A stretch of DNA of 64,000 nt from Curtobacterium flaccumfaciens UCD-AKU (GCF_000349565.1 NZ_APJN01000081.1:21788-85787), one strand, 5' to 3'; shown: positions 15,698-23,387, counted from the first letter of the stretch. The notes: generated by a model not told the origin, from the letters alone. A program made the numbers and translations.

Positions 15698-16262
15698 GGC
15701 GGGGCTCGACCCGGCGACCGTCACCGAGACCGCGGCGACGCTGGCCGACGAGATCGGTCTGGCCCGACTGAGCATGAGCGTCGTCGCCGACCGCCTCGGG
15801 GTGAAGGCACCGTCGCTGTACAAGCACGTCGACGGACTCGGTGACCTCACGCGCAGGATCGCGATCCTCGGCGCGAACGAGCTCGGGGACGCACTCCGCG
15901 ACGCCATGCAGGGGCGCAGCGGCCGGAGTGCGCTCGAGGCGGCGGTGCAGACCGTGCGCCGGAGCGTCCGGGAGCACCCGGCGCGGTACCAGGCAGCCGT
16001 CAGCGTCCGGCCGACCGACGCCCAGGACCCGCTGGCCGTCGCGCTCGGCCGCACCCTGGCGTCCTTCGCCGCGGCGCTCCGCGACCACCCGCTCGACCCC
16101 GCCGACGAGGTCCACGCACTCCGGGTGCTCCGCAGCGTCCTGCACGGGTTCGCCACGATCGAGACGTCCGGCGGGTTCCAGATGGACACGGACGTCGATG
16201 CGAGTGCTGCGTGGATGGTCGACTTCCTGGATCGCGGGTTCCGTGCCGCGACGACACGGTGA
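15690..16262 (+). CDS. TetR-family regulator (WHG-type C-terminus)
   Basis: This 190-residue repressor has an N-terminal helix-turn-helix, LARLSMSVVADRLGVKAPSL, ending YKHVDG, at residues 22-48. The helical ligand domain that follows resembles the WHG type (REHPARYQAAVS). The start is taken as TTG 15690, eight bases inside the hydrolase gene, since no ATG or GTG lies suitably placed; this overlap implies translational coupling. Its end overlaps the next gene as well. It probably binds the GGCTACGCGTA inverted repeat in front of the operon and so controls itself. Confidence 0.83.
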   Translation: MPRAGLDPATVTETAATLADEIGLARLSMSVVADRLGVKAPSLYKHVDGLGDLTRRIAILGANELGDALRDAMQGRSGRSALEAAVQTVRRSVREHPARYQAAVSVRPTDAQDPLAVALGRTLASFAAALRDHPLDPADEVHALRVLRSVLHGFATIETSGGFQMDTDVDASAAWMVDFLDRGFRAATTR

Positions 16263-16693
16263 CCGTCACCACGGCGGCGCGCGCGTCGAGGCCCGTCGGT
16301 CACGACCCGCTCCGTGGCGGCCTGCGGTTCACGGCGGAGCTCGTCGCATGGGTGGCCGTGCCCTGGGCGCTCTGGCCCCGTTCGCCGGTGCTCGCGATCG
16401 CCGCCGTCCTGCTCCTCGTCGTGCCGCCGGCGGTCTTCGGGACGCCGGGTGACCGCCCCGGCGGCGACCCACCCGTCGCGGCACCGGGAGTGGGGACGAT
16501 CGCGTCGGTCCTCGCGCACCTGGTCGGAGCCATCGCCGCGTCCTGGGTCGTCTGGCCGGCTGCGGTCGCGGTCGCCGTCACGGTCCTGTGCGTCGCCGTC
16601 GTCATCTCGGAACAGCGGCGGTGGCGCGTCCTGGTGGGGCGCGGGCGCGGGCGCGGACGCGGGCGAACAGACGATCGTCTGGCCAAGCGGTAG
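16259..16693 (+). CDS. Small membrane protein, YrdB/DUF2568-like
   Basis: This 144-residue protein has about four hydrophobic helices (around residues 20-38, 42-58, 80-96 and 99-117) and a basic C-terminal tail. The layout LRFTAELVAWVAVPWALWPR, VFGTPGDRP and a glycine/alanine-rich third helix resembles the YrdB/DUF2568 family of unknown function. The GTG start overlaps the TetR stop as GTGA, so the gene closes the hydrolase-tetR operon. Its 3' end contains the -35 and operator of the next promoter (16668-16696), placing a regulatory site inside coding sequence. Confidence 0.7.
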   Translation: MTVTTAARASRPVGHDPLRGGLRFTAELVAWVAVPWALWPRSPVLAIAAVLLLVVPPAVFGTPGDRPGGDPPVAAPGVGTIASVLAHLVGAIAASWVVWPAAVAVAVTVLCVAVVISEQRRWRVLVGRGRGRGRGRTDDRLAKR

Positions 16694-16696
16694 CGT
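16668..16696 (+). promoter_or_regulatory. Promoter with AGACGATCGTCT operator
   Basis: CAGACG (16668-16673), 17 bases, then TAGCGT (16691-16696) form a promoter for the gene at 16743. The perfect palindrome AGACGATCGTCT (16669-16680) overlaps the -35. After the palindrome GGCC and the -10 are spaced exactly as in the site at 18738. Confidence 0.75.
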
Positions 16697-16742
16697 GTGG
16701 CGTGGCGACTTCCGCCACACGCCGTCCACGAAGGGGCCGACC

Positions 16743-17282
16743 ATGTCGCGCAGCACCGACCGGGTCCGGGTGTCACCGATCGTCCTCGCCGCGGGGATCG
16801 CCGCGCTCGCCGTCGCGCTCGCCCTGCCGGCGCCGCCACCGACCACGACGGGTACCGAGACACTCGGCCTCGGGGCATCGGGAGCGCTCGGTGCCGCACT
16901 CGGCGCACCGCCCTCGACGAGCGGCGCGCACCGGTTCGCGATCCGCCCACCACGGACGGTCGGTACCGGCGGAGTCGTGAGCGTGCGCTTCGCCGGGAGG
17001 GGCACCCCCGGCGCCGTCGTGGTCATCCACTACGGCGAACCGCGGGACGGCACCGGGGACGATCGCGTCGCGGAGATCGCGCCGGGCAGCAGCGCGGTGG
17101 GTCGGACCGGCCGGTTCGCCTTCACCGCGGTCCTGCCGGAGTTGCCCCGCGACGCCGATCAGGCGTCCTGGAGCGCCCGACTGATCGACCCGGAGTCGCT
17201 GGACGTCATCGGGCGTGTCGACGGCGTCCACGTGGTCGAGCACACGGACCGCCGCTCCCACGATCCGCGGCCCACCGGATGA
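16743..17282 (+). CDS. Secreted or anchored protein, paralogue of 18809-19306
   Basis: This is an unknown 179-residue exported protein. A hydrophobic signal or anchor at residues 10-28 is followed by a flexible linker and a beta-rich domain: VSVRFAGRGTPGAVVVIHYG, RVAEIAPGS, GRFAFTAVLPELP and SLDVIGRVDGVHVVEH. The same order of strands occurs in the protein at 18809, so both share one unnamed domain. Both also have promoters with the same TetR-type palindrome. The domain looks like an extracellular immunoglobulin-like sandwich, but this is inferred only from strand pattern. The ATG follows GGGGCCGACC without a strong ribosome-binding site. Confidence 0.75.
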   Translation: MSRSTDRVRVSPIVLAAGIAALAVALALPAPPPTTTGTETLGLGASGALGAALGAPPSTSGAHRFAIRPPRTVGTGGVVSVRFAGRGTPGAVVVIHYGEPRDGTGDDRVAEIAPGSSAVGRTGRFAFTAVLPELPRDADQASWSARLIDPESLDVIGRVDGVHVVEHTDRRSHDPRPTG

Positions 17283-17331
17283 GAGGCCGCGCAGGGTGCT
17301 GGCCGCCGCTCGGTACTGCGGTTACGTTCGC

Positions 17332-17360
17332 TAGACGAACGTCTGGCCAGCAGTCAGCGG
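17332..17360 (+). promoter_or_regulatory. Promoter with AGACGAACGTCT operator
   Basis: TAGACG (17332-17337), 17 bases, then CAGCGG (17355-17360) align with the promoters at 16668 and 18738. The operator AGACGAACGTCT (17333-17344) differs from the perfect form only at the centre. ACGTTCG at 17324-17330 repeats the CGAACGT half inversely, giving a possible second overlapping site. It serves the lipoprotein gene at 17386. Confidence 0.7.
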
Positions 17361-17385
17361 CGAGACCTGACCACGAGGAGCCCCC

Positions 17386-17913
17386 GTGTCGACACCCCAC
17401 CGCACACCGTCATCCCGATCCGTCTCCGTCCTCCTCGGTGCCGCACTGGCCCTGAGCCTCGGACTCGCCGGCTGCTCCACGGCCGGCTCCGCGGCACCGT
17501 CGCCCTCGCCGTCCCCCGCCGCACAGGGCGACGCGCCCGCGACGACCGACTCGTCCCCCTCGGTCGACGCGACCGTCGCTTCGACGACACTCGGCAAGGT
17601 CGTCGTCGACGGCAAGGGCATGACCGCCTACTACTTCGACGCCGACGTCAAGGACTCCGGCACGAGCACGTGCACCGGTGCGTGCGCGGCGGCGTGGCCG
17701 GCGATCGAAGCGTCGACCACGAAGCCGAAGGTGTCGGGCATCACCGGGACGGTCGGCACCATCAAGGGCGTGGACGGCGGGCGGCAGATCACGATCGACG
17801 GGCGCCCGATCTACACCTTCGTCGGGGACAAGAAGGCCGGCGACGTGACGGGACAGGGCGACAAGGGCGTCTGGTACGTCGTCAACCCGGACGGCAGCGA
17901 GCAGAAGAAGTAG
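17386..17913 (+). CDS. Lipoprotein with YxFxxD-type repeats (COG4315-like)
   Basis: This 175-residue lipoprotein has a signal peptide ending LGLAGC. A serine/proline/alanine-rich stalk is followed by the paired motifs of the secreted-repeat family: VVVDGKGMTAYYFDADVKDS with the CTGACAAAWPAI cysteine motif, then ITIDGRPIYTFVGDKKAGDV and the terminal VWYVVNPDG. Proteins of this family sit on the outer membrane face in actinobacteria. Their role is unclear, with binding or redox-related suggestions. The start is GTG 17386. Its promoter carries the same palindrome as its neighbours, and a terminator follows the stop. Confidence 0.88.
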   Translation: MSTPHRTPSSRSVSVLLGAALALSLGLAGCSTAGSAAPSPSPSPAAQGDAPATTDSSPSVDATVASTTLGKVVVDGKGMTAYYFDADVKDSGTSTCTGACAAAWPAIEASTTKPKVSGITGTVGTIKGVDGGRQITIDGRPIYTFVGDKKAGDVTGQGDKGVWYVVNPDGSEQKK

Positions 17914-17920
17914 GCCCGGC

Positions 17921-17949
17921 GCCCCGGTGGACCAGCAGTCCGCCGGGGC
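17921..17949. terminator. Terminator between lipoprotein and tetR genes
   Basis: GCCCCGGTGGAC (17921-17932) pairs with GTCCGCCGGGGC (17938-17949) over a five-base loop, with one mismatch. It lies between convergent genes. Confidence 0.7.
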
Positions 17950-17976
17950 CCCTCGGGAGGGGCGAGCCCTGCGGGG

Positions 17977-18630
17977 TCAGTCCCCCGGGGTGGCCGGGTG
18001 TCCGCCGACCCGCACGGGCTCCACCTGTTCGAGCAAGCCGTGCACGCCGGGCAGTCCGAGCCCGGTGAACAGTGCCGCCCACAGGTCCCGGAGCTGCCCC
18101 TCGGTGTCACGGGTCAGTCGTGCACTCGTCCGGGCCCACATCACCCCGAAGGTCGACGTCAGCACGAGGTCCGCCGCACGAGCCCACTCGGGATCGGTGG
18201 CGGGGCCGACACCCCCGCTCGAAGCCGACAGGTGCCGACGGACGTAGTCGTCCCACGTGAAGACCCGCGGGATCACCTCTCCCGCACCGCGGAGTTCGTG
18301 ACTCAGACGGATGGCCCCGGCAGCCACCGGACACCGGATGGCATCGGAACAGGCGGACGTCAGCATGACGAGCAGGTGCTCGAGGCCCTCGGGTTGCGTG
18401 ATCAGCGAGTCGATCACCGCCCAGCGGGCCTGCTGCCGCTCGATGACCGCGAAGGCGAGCTCGTGCTTGGACGAGAAGACGTGGTAGCCGATCGCCGACT
18501 TCGGGCGGTCCATGGCGGCGGCCACCCGGGCGAACGACGTCCCCGCGTAGCCGTGGCTCGCGAACACCGCCGCCGCGGCCTCGATGATCTGCTCGCGGGT
18601 CCGGGTCTTCGCCTGCTGCCGCTGGTTCAT
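17977..18630 (-). CDS. TetR regulator resembling autoregulator (gamma-butyrolactone-type) receptors
   Basis: This 217-residue TetR protein has a typical N-terminal helix-turn-helix (TREQIIEAAAAVFASHGYAG, then TSFARVAAAMDRPKSAIGYH, then VFSSKHELAFAVIERQQ). The ligand half has the spacing seen in ArpA/ScbR-class receptors: AAGAIRLSHELRGAG, a tryptophan in VFTWDDYVRRHL, an FGVMWARTSARLTRD core and the ending LWAALFTGLGLPGV. This likeness is my reading, not a computed match. A GAGGAG site precedes the ATG. An operator half-variant ATACGAACGTCT lies upstream, so it probably represses itself and the promoters at 7287, 16668, 17332 and 18738. Confidence 0.85.
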   Translation of the reverse strand: MNQRQQAKTRTREQIIEAAAAVFASHGYAGTSFARVAAAMDRPKSAIGYHVFSSKHELAFAVIERQQARWAVIDSLITQPEGLEHLLVMLTSACSDAIRCPVAAGAIRLSHELRGAGEVIPRVFTWDDYVRRHLSASSGGVGPATDPEWARAADLVLTSTFGVMWARTSARLTRDTEGQLRDLWAALFTGLGLPGVHGLLEQVEPVRVGGHPATPGD

Positions 18631-18659
18631 CGCACTCCTCGTTCGGGTCTCGGGTCATC

Positions 18660-18671
18660 ATACGAACGTCT
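18660..18671. promoter_or_regulatory. Operator variant upstream of the tetR gene
   Basis: ATACGAACGTCT differs from AGACGAACGTCT at one position. Read on the minus strand its arm runs into TATGAT, a good -10 for the tetR gene that starts 30 bases further on. Binding here would block the promoter, consistent with autorepression. Confidence 0.6.
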
Positions 18672-18737
18672 GACAGCACGAGGGGAGCACGCCGTCCGGA
18701 CGGTTTGCCTCTGATCCACTCAGCTTCCGGCATTCGC

Positions 18738-18766
18738 TAGACGATCGTCTGGCCCGTTGTTAGCGT
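18738..18766 (+). promoter_or_regulatory. Promoter with AGACGATCGTCT operator
   Basis: TAGACG (18738-18743), 17 bases, TAGCGT (18761-18766). The palindrome AGACGATCGTCT at 18739-18750 overlaps the -35. It drives the two secreted-protein genes at 18809 and 19310. Confidence 0.75.
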
Positions 18767-18808
18767 TCACGCACACCGAGTCGACCCGAGCCGAACCGAG
18801 GAGTCCCC

Positions 18809-19306
18809 ATGCGTCCCACCCCGTCCACCGCCCGCAAGCCGGCGTCCCGGCGGCTGACCGCGCTCATCGCCGGCGTCGCCCTCGGCGGAGCACTCGCCGC
18901 CGGCGCCCTGGTCCCCGCGCAGGCCGGGGCCGCCACGATCCCGCACACCACGCACACCGCCCACGCCCCGACCCGGTCTGCAGCCGTGGCGTTCACCCTG
19001 AAGACCCACGGCGGACCAGACCGGACGAGCTTCACCGGCACCACCTTCGCCGGCGCCGGCAAGCCCGGCACCCTGGTCATCGTCTACTACGACGCACCGG
19101 GCAAGCCCCGCGGCCTGTTCAGCAAGCACATCGCCGAGGTCACGAGCGGGGACGACATGGTCAGCGCCAGCGGGCACTACCGCTTCACCGCGGCGTTCCC
19201 CGACCTGCCGCGCGGCACGACGACGCTGCACTGGCACGCCCGCCTCGCCGACCCGGACACCCTGTCCGTGATCGGACGCGTCAACGGCACCCGCCGGCTC
19301 GGCTGA
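18809..19306 (+). CDS. Secreted protein, paralogue of 16743-17282
   Basis: This 165-residue exported protein starts with a long Sec signal (about residues 1-45; RRLTAL, hydrophobic core, AQAGA). The mature domain runs TSFTGTTFAGAGKPGTLVIV, YYDAPGKPRG, HYRFTAAFPDLPRGTTTLHW, then DTLSVIGRVNGT. Strand order and the VIGRV(D/N)G ending match the protein at 16743. Function is unknown and no catalytic motif is visible. A GAGGAG site precedes the ATG. The gene is followed after three bases by an inactive protease-like gene, and both share the TetR-type promoter. Confidence 0.75.
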   Translation: MRPTPSTARKPASRRLTALIAGVALGGALAAGALVPAQAGAATIPHTTHTAHAPTRSAAVAFTLKTHGGPDRTSFTGTTFAGAGKPGTLVIVYYDAPGKPRGLFSKHIAEVTSGDDMVSASGHYRFTAAFPDLPRGTTTLHWHARLADPDTLSVIGRVNGTRRLG

Positions 19307-19309
19307 ACC

Positions 19310-20134
19310 GTGTTCCGTCACACGCAAGCGGTGCGCGTCCGCACCCTGGCCGTCGCCCTGTCCGTCGCGGCCGCCGTCGGCATCGCCCTCGCCGGCACCG
19401 CACCGGCCTCGGCTGCCACGAGCGACCCGGACCGCACCGCGGCACCGATCATCGCCGGCACCCAGGTCGGGGTCCCCGGCAGCACCTGCACGGTCGGGGC
19501 GGTCCTGACCGCCAAGGGCTTCCGGAGCCAGGTCACCGCGTACCAGCGGGCGACCAGGTGGGTCGTGCTGGCGAAGCGCTGCGCGCCGCTGCAGGCGCCG
19601 GTGCGGCTCGACGGCGCGGCCGTCGGCAGCGTGGTCTGGCAGTCCGCGGACTCCGACGTCGAGCTCGCGGTCATCCCACCCCTGGCGTGCACGCGCGTCC
19701 GGGCGGCCGCCGGGTCCTGCGACCCGTCCGTCTCGACGTACACGCCGCGAGCATCCGGTCGTGTCTTCACCCGCGTCGACGGCGACCCGGCACGTGCCGC
19801 CGTCAACGGCACCGGCCGGCCCGACGCCGATCCCTTCTGCACCAGCGGGGCGGCGAGCGGGGTGCTCTGCTCCTGGACGGCCACGCGGGTGCCGACAGCG
19901 AGCCGTGCCGGCGCGCAGCACCTCGCCGCCGCACGCACCGATGCCGGCGGGGGCATCGAGCCGGGTGACGCCGGCGGACCGGTGATCAGCGCCACGAACC
20001 GGCTGTACGGGATCATCTCGGGCGGTTCGACGACGGGCACGACGAGCACGACGAGCACGACGGTTCTGCTCTACACGCCCGTGCAGCAGGTGCTCAGCGA
20101 GCTGTTCCGGTACCGGCTGGCCCCGGCGTCCTGA
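19310..20134 (+). CDS. Secreted trypsin-fold protein with missing catalytic residues
   Basis: This 274-residue secreted protein has a signal peptide (residues 1-35, ASAA) and a domain shaped like small actinobacterial S1 proteases (streptogrisin group). It has a cysteine pair around residue 60 and RC at 90-91, a strand with DSDVELAVI, and EPGDAGGPVIS near the end. The active-site histidine position reads Arg90, and the catalytic serine of GDSGGP is Ala221; only the aspartate near 116 may remain. It should therefore be a non-catalytic pseudoprotease, perhaps binding substrate or inhibitor. GTG 19310 lies three bases after the preceding stop, so the pair is an operon. A threonine/serine-rich loop (TTGTTSTTSTT) is unusual. 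Confidence 0.75.
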   Translation: MFRHTQAVRVRTLAVALSVAAAVGIALAGTAPASAATSDPDRTAAPIIAGTQVGVPGSTCTVGAVLTAKGFRSQVTAYQRATRWVVLAKRCAPLQAPVRLDGAAVGSVVWQSADSDVELAVIPPLACTRVRAAAGSCDPSVSTYTPRASGRVFTRVDGDPARAAVNGTGRPDADPFCTSGAASGVLCSWTATRVPTASRAGAQHLAAARTDAGGGIEPGDAGGPVISATNRLYGIISGGSTTGTTSTTSTTVLLYTPVQQVLSELFRYRLAPAS

Positions 20135-20256
20135 GCCGGCTGCGACCGGGTGGTGCACCCGGCCGCGGCCGTCTCAGCGACTGAGCGCTGCCTCATGACC
20201 CGGACACACCCCGGTCACCTCGCAGCCACTCGGCCGACCACCCACCTCGCGATCCT

Positions 20257-20292
20257 GCGGGGATCCGGACGTCACCGCGTCCGGATCCCCGC
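20257..20292. terminator. Strong hairpin terminator
   Basis: GCGGGGATCCGGACG (20257-20271) and CGTCCGGATCCCCGC (20278-20292) form a perfect 15-bp stem with a six-base loop, closing the 18809-20134 operon before the phosphatase gene. Confidence 0.8.
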
Positions 20293-20326
20293 GACCCCCG
20301 GGTCCTGATCAGATCGAGGATGCCCC

Positions 20327-21418
20327 GTGCCCCCGCTCCACCGCTCCCCCCTCACCCACTCCCCGCGCACCGCCCGTGTGGCCGCGACCGCACTCGCCGG
20401 CCTTGCCGTCGTCGCCTCCGCCGCGTTCTCCGTCACGGCCGCCCACGCCGACACCGCACTCCAGCCCGCGTTCACCGCCGCGGACCACCCGATCACCGAC
20501 GTCCCCGGACTGGTCAACGGTCGCGAGCTCGCCGCGGTGCACGGCCGGTCCGGTCAGACCGTGAACGCTCCGCGGCTGATCCGTTCCGAGTCGCTCGACA
20601 AGATCACCGCGGCCGGGGCCACGACCCTGGCTGACGAGTACCACGTCGACCTCGTCGTCGACCTGCGGACGTCGTCCCAGATCGCCGCGAAGCCCGACGT
20701 CGCGATCCCCGGCGCGCGGCACGTCGACATCTCGATGTTCGGCGCGGACGGCGACTACAGCGACGACACGGCGATGTACCACGACCTGGTCGACAAGGGC
20801 CACGTCGACCCGGCGACCCCCGGGTCGATGATCACCGCCTACCGCCGCGTGCTCCGGATCCTCGCCTCGCACACCAGCGGCACGGTGCTCATCCACTGCT
20901 CGCACGGCATGGACCGAACCGGCACCGTGGTGGACCTGCTCGACCGGGTCCTCGGCGTGGACAGCGCCGACATCCTGCACGACTACCTGCTCTCGAACAC
21001 GCAGCTCGGGGTCACCTGGGCCACCCCGCAGCTGCTGCAGGGCACCTTCGAGCAGGACATCGCCACCGACTTCGGTGGGATGGACGCGTACCTGCGCGAC
21101 ACCATCGGCGTGACGGGGCACGAGGCCGCCGCACTGCGCCAGCGGTTCCTCGTGTCGAGCGACGCCACCGTCTCCTCGATCGCGGTCGCGGGCGTGCGCG
21201 TCCACCTGCCCGCCGCCGCCTCGTCGCAGGGTGCGACGGTGACGGCGCCGGTCCGGACGCTCCGGGCCGCCGACGTCCACGTGCACACGACGAACCCGAA
21301 CGCGGTCGCCACCGTGCACGTCTCCGGCCGGACCGCACGCATCACGGTCACCGCGCAGGACGGCACCACGAAGAAGGAGTACCGCCTGACGGTCCGTCGA
21401 CCGGCGACGCACCGCTGA
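20327..21418 (+). CDS. Secreted tyrosine-protein phosphatase-like enzyme
   Basis: This 363-residue exported protein has a Sec signal (residues 1-41, AHA). A dual-specificity/tyrosine phosphatase domain follows, with the catalytic loop HCSHGMDRTG (Cys191, Arg197) and the upstream substrate strand VVDLRTSSQIAAKPDV. This is the Y_phosphatase3 type that in bacteria often acts outside the cell on phosphotyrosine or phosphoinositides. A C-terminal beta-sandwich (about residues 265-360, VSSIAVAGVRVHLPAA to EYRLTVRRP) resembles cadherin-like surface-attachment domains. GTG 20327 is the start. It stands alone between two terminators. Confidence 0.85.
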   Translation: MPPLHRSPLTHSPRTARVAATALAGLAVVASAAFSVTAAHADTALQPAFTAADHPITDVPGLVNGRELAAVHGRSGQTVNAPRLIRSESLDKITAAGATTLADEYHVDLVVDLRTSSQIAAKPDVAIPGARHVDISMFGADGDYSDDTAMYHDLVDKGHVDPATPGSMITAYRRVLRILASHTSGTVLIHCSHGMDRTGTVVDLLDRVLGVDSADILHDYLLSNTQLGVTWATPQLLQGTFEQDIATDFGGMDAYLRDTIGVTGHEAAALRQRFLVSSDATVSSIAVAGVRVHLPAAASSQGATVTAPVRTLRAADVHVHTTNPNAVATVHVSGRTARITVTAQDGTTKKEYRLTVRRPATHR

Positions 21419-21453
21419 CCCGACACCGCCACCGGCCGCCACCACCGGCCACC

Positions 21454-21491
21454 CACGCCGACCGCTCGGACTCCCCCGGGCGGTCGGCGTG
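21454..21491. terminator. Terminator of the phosphatase gene
   Basis: CACGCCGACCGC (21454-21465) pairs with GCGGTCGGCGTG (21480-21491), a perfect 12-bp stem with a 14-base loop, 36 bases after the stop codon. Confidence 0.8.
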
Positions 21492-21571
21492 ACCAACTGT
21501 TCACCACCACCGTCGCCCGCTCCGGGCGTCCGTCCGGCTACCGTGACACTCGTGCAGTCATCTGAACGACG

Positions 21572-22600
21572 GTGCCCGCGGTGACCGGACACCCGGCAGT
21601 CCCGACCATCCACGACGTCGCAGCACTGGCCGGAGTGTCGAAGTCGGTCGTCTCCCGTGCCCTCGCGGGCTCGTACGGGGTGGCGCCGTCGACGACCGAA
21701 CGCGTCAAGCGGGCGGCACTCGACCTGGGCTACGTGGCGAACGCGAACGCCCGCGGCATGTCGGCACACCGCACGCACACGCTCGGGGCGTTCGTCCGTG
21801 ATGCCTCGACCCCGTTCTACGGGCACCTGCTCACCGCGTTCCAGCTGCAGGCCGCCGCGCGCGGGTACCGCGTCGTCACCGCCACCGGCGCGGGGTCGTT
21901 CCCGGTCAGCGAGGAACGCCGGGCGCTCGAGACCCTGGTGTCCCTGCGCGTCGAGGGGCTCATCGTCTGCAGCGGCGCGTTGCCCATCGACGACGTCCTG
22001 CCGTTCGCCCGACGCATCCCGACGGTGGTCTCCGGACGCCCCGAGACGGACCCGGCGGTGAGCAGCGCCTACTGCGACGAGCGCGGCGGCGGTCGCGGCC
22101 TCGCCGACCACGTCGCCGACCTGGGGCACCGTCGCGTCGCCGTGCTGACGGTCACACCGTCCGGGTCCCTGACGCAGTCGGCCCGCACCGACGCGATGGT
22201 GCGCCGGCTCCGTGCGCGCGGCGCCGAGGTGCTCCGGATCCGCTCCGAGGACCACGGCGCGGACCCCGAGGACCTCGACTCGTTCCTCGAGCAGGTCCTC
22301 GGCGCCGGCGGCGTGACGGCGGTCATGGCACCGAGCGACCGCTGGGCCGTCGGTGTGCTCGAGTCGATGCGCCGCCGTGGTCTCCGTGCACCAGACGACC
22401 TGTCGGTCACGGGCTACGACGGGGTCGCGCCGCTCGCCACCGAGCTGCTCGGCATCACCTCGTGGCGACAGCCGCTCGGCCTGATCGGCCGCCTGTCCGT
22501 CGACGACGTGGTCGACCAGATCGACGGCCGTTCGACGGGCGTCGCCCACAACGCCGTCGACGGCACCCTGGTGCCGGGCCGGACCGCCGCACGCGTCTGA
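21572..22600 (+). CDS. LacI-family regulator
   Basis: This 342-residue LacI protein has the helix-turn-helix TIHDVAALAGVSKSVVSRAL (residues 12-31) and hinge helix ANARGMSAHRTHTLG. Its periplasmic-binding-like core has DASTPFYGHLLTAFQLQAAA and the final SVTGYDGVAPLA. The ligand is probably a sugar or sugar derivative. The start is GTG 21572; GTG 21581 is possible. It precedes the 2H phosphoesterase operon whose leader has twin GGGAACGTTCCC sites. Whether this regulator or the one at 23388 binds them is not settled by sequence. Confidence 0.9.
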   Translation: MPAVTGHPAVPTIHDVAALAGVSKSVVSRALAGSYGVAPSTTERVKRAALDLGYVANANARGMSAHRTHTLGAFVRDASTPFYGHLLTAFQLQAAARGYRVVTATGAGSFPVSEERRALETLVSLRVEGLIVCSGALPIDDVLPFARRIPTVVSGRPETDPAVSSAYCDERGGGRGLADHVADLGHRRVAVLTVTPSGSLTQSARTDAMVRRLRARGAEVLRIRSEDHGADPEDLDSFLEQVLGAGGVTAVMAPSDRWAVGVLESMRRRGLRAPDDLSVTGYDGVAPLATELLGITSWRQPLGLIGRLSVDDVVDQIDGRSTGVAHNAVDGTLVPGRTAARV

Positions 22601-22678
22601 CCCGGCGTCGCCGACACCGATCGTTCACCGTCCCGTCACGGGCCGACGGGTGAGATCCGGGCCGCTCCGGTCGATCAT

Positions 22679-22710
22679 GGGGAACGTTCCCGACGATCGG
22701 GAACGTTCCC
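22679..22710. promoter_or_regulatory. Twin LacI-type operators GGGAACGTTCCC
   Basis: Two perfect 12-bp palindromes (22680-22691 and 22699-22710) are centred 19 bases apart, just upstream of the 2H phosphoesterase gene. A third copy precedes the ABC transporter operon at 25610. LacI dimers bind palindromes with a central CG step of this kind, so the gene at 23388 probably controls its own operon and the transporter. Confidence 0.8.
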
Positions 22711-22734
22711 CATCGACCGACCCCGGACGGACCC

Positions 22735-23385
22735 ATGCCCCAGAACGTCACCGCCAAACTGCCGCGCGACCCGAGCGACCCCTACCGCCACGGCATCTAC
22801 CTGCGCCCTGATGCCCGCACCTGCCGCGCCGTCACGGTCGTCACCGACCAGCTCCGCGCGCAGTACGGCCTGGTGTCCGCCGGCGCCTTCCCGCCGCACG
22901 CCACGCTCGTCGGCAGCCAGCCGTTCGGCAGCAACGAGGACCAGGTCATCGCGGCCGTCACGGCGCTGCTCGACTCACGCCCGGCGTTCGACGTCCACAA
23001 CGCCGGCGTCCGCGAGCAGGGCATCGGGTTCGTCTACGACGTCGCGACCCGGCCCGACGGCTCGCACAACGACGACTTCGTCCGACTCGCCGCCGACATC
23101 GATGCCGTGGTCGCCCCCTTCCGGCAGCCGATGCAGGTCCCGCCGTCGAACGACTACGACCCGGAGCAGTACCGCGCGCACCTCTCGCTCGCCTCGCACG
23201 ACCTGTACGTCCGCCCGGACCTGCACGACGAGGTGGGCGCGTACATCCACGAACTCGACGTCGACGTGCCGACCGGGTTCCGCGGCGACACCGTCGTGCT
23301 CTACCGCACCGCGAGCCCGGACTGGTCCGGCCGCTGGTGGCAGACGATGACCTGGGAGCACGTCCACACCTGGAAGCTCGCCTGA
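22735..23385 (+). CDS. 2H phosphoesterase (2'-5' RNA ligase-like)
   Basis: This 216-residue cytoplasmic protein carries the two H-x-(T/S) motifs of the 2H superfamily: HATLVG (His55) and HLSLAS (His149). These histidines act together in cyclic phosphodiesterases and RNA ligase/phosphoesterase enzymes. Substrates in the family range from 2',3'-cyclic nucleotides to ADP-ribose cyclic phosphate. Here the operon context (LacI regulator, sugar-phosphate-type importer, phosphatase) suggests a metabolic cyclic or diester phosphate rather than tRNA, which is inference. It is followed after two bases by the LacI gene, so they are one transcript under the twin operators. Confidence 0.83.
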   Translation: MPQNVTAKLPRDPSDPYRHGIYLRPDARTCRAVTVVTDQLRAQYGLVSAGAFPPHATLVGSQPFGSNEDQVIAAVTALLDSRPAFDVHNAGVREQGIGFVYDVATRPDGSHNDDFVRLAADIDAVVAPFRQPMQVPPSNDYDPEQYRAHLSLASHDLYVRPDLHDEVGAYIHELDVDVPTGFRGDTVVLYRTASPDWSGRWWQTMTWEHVHTWKLA

Positions 23386-23387
23386 CC

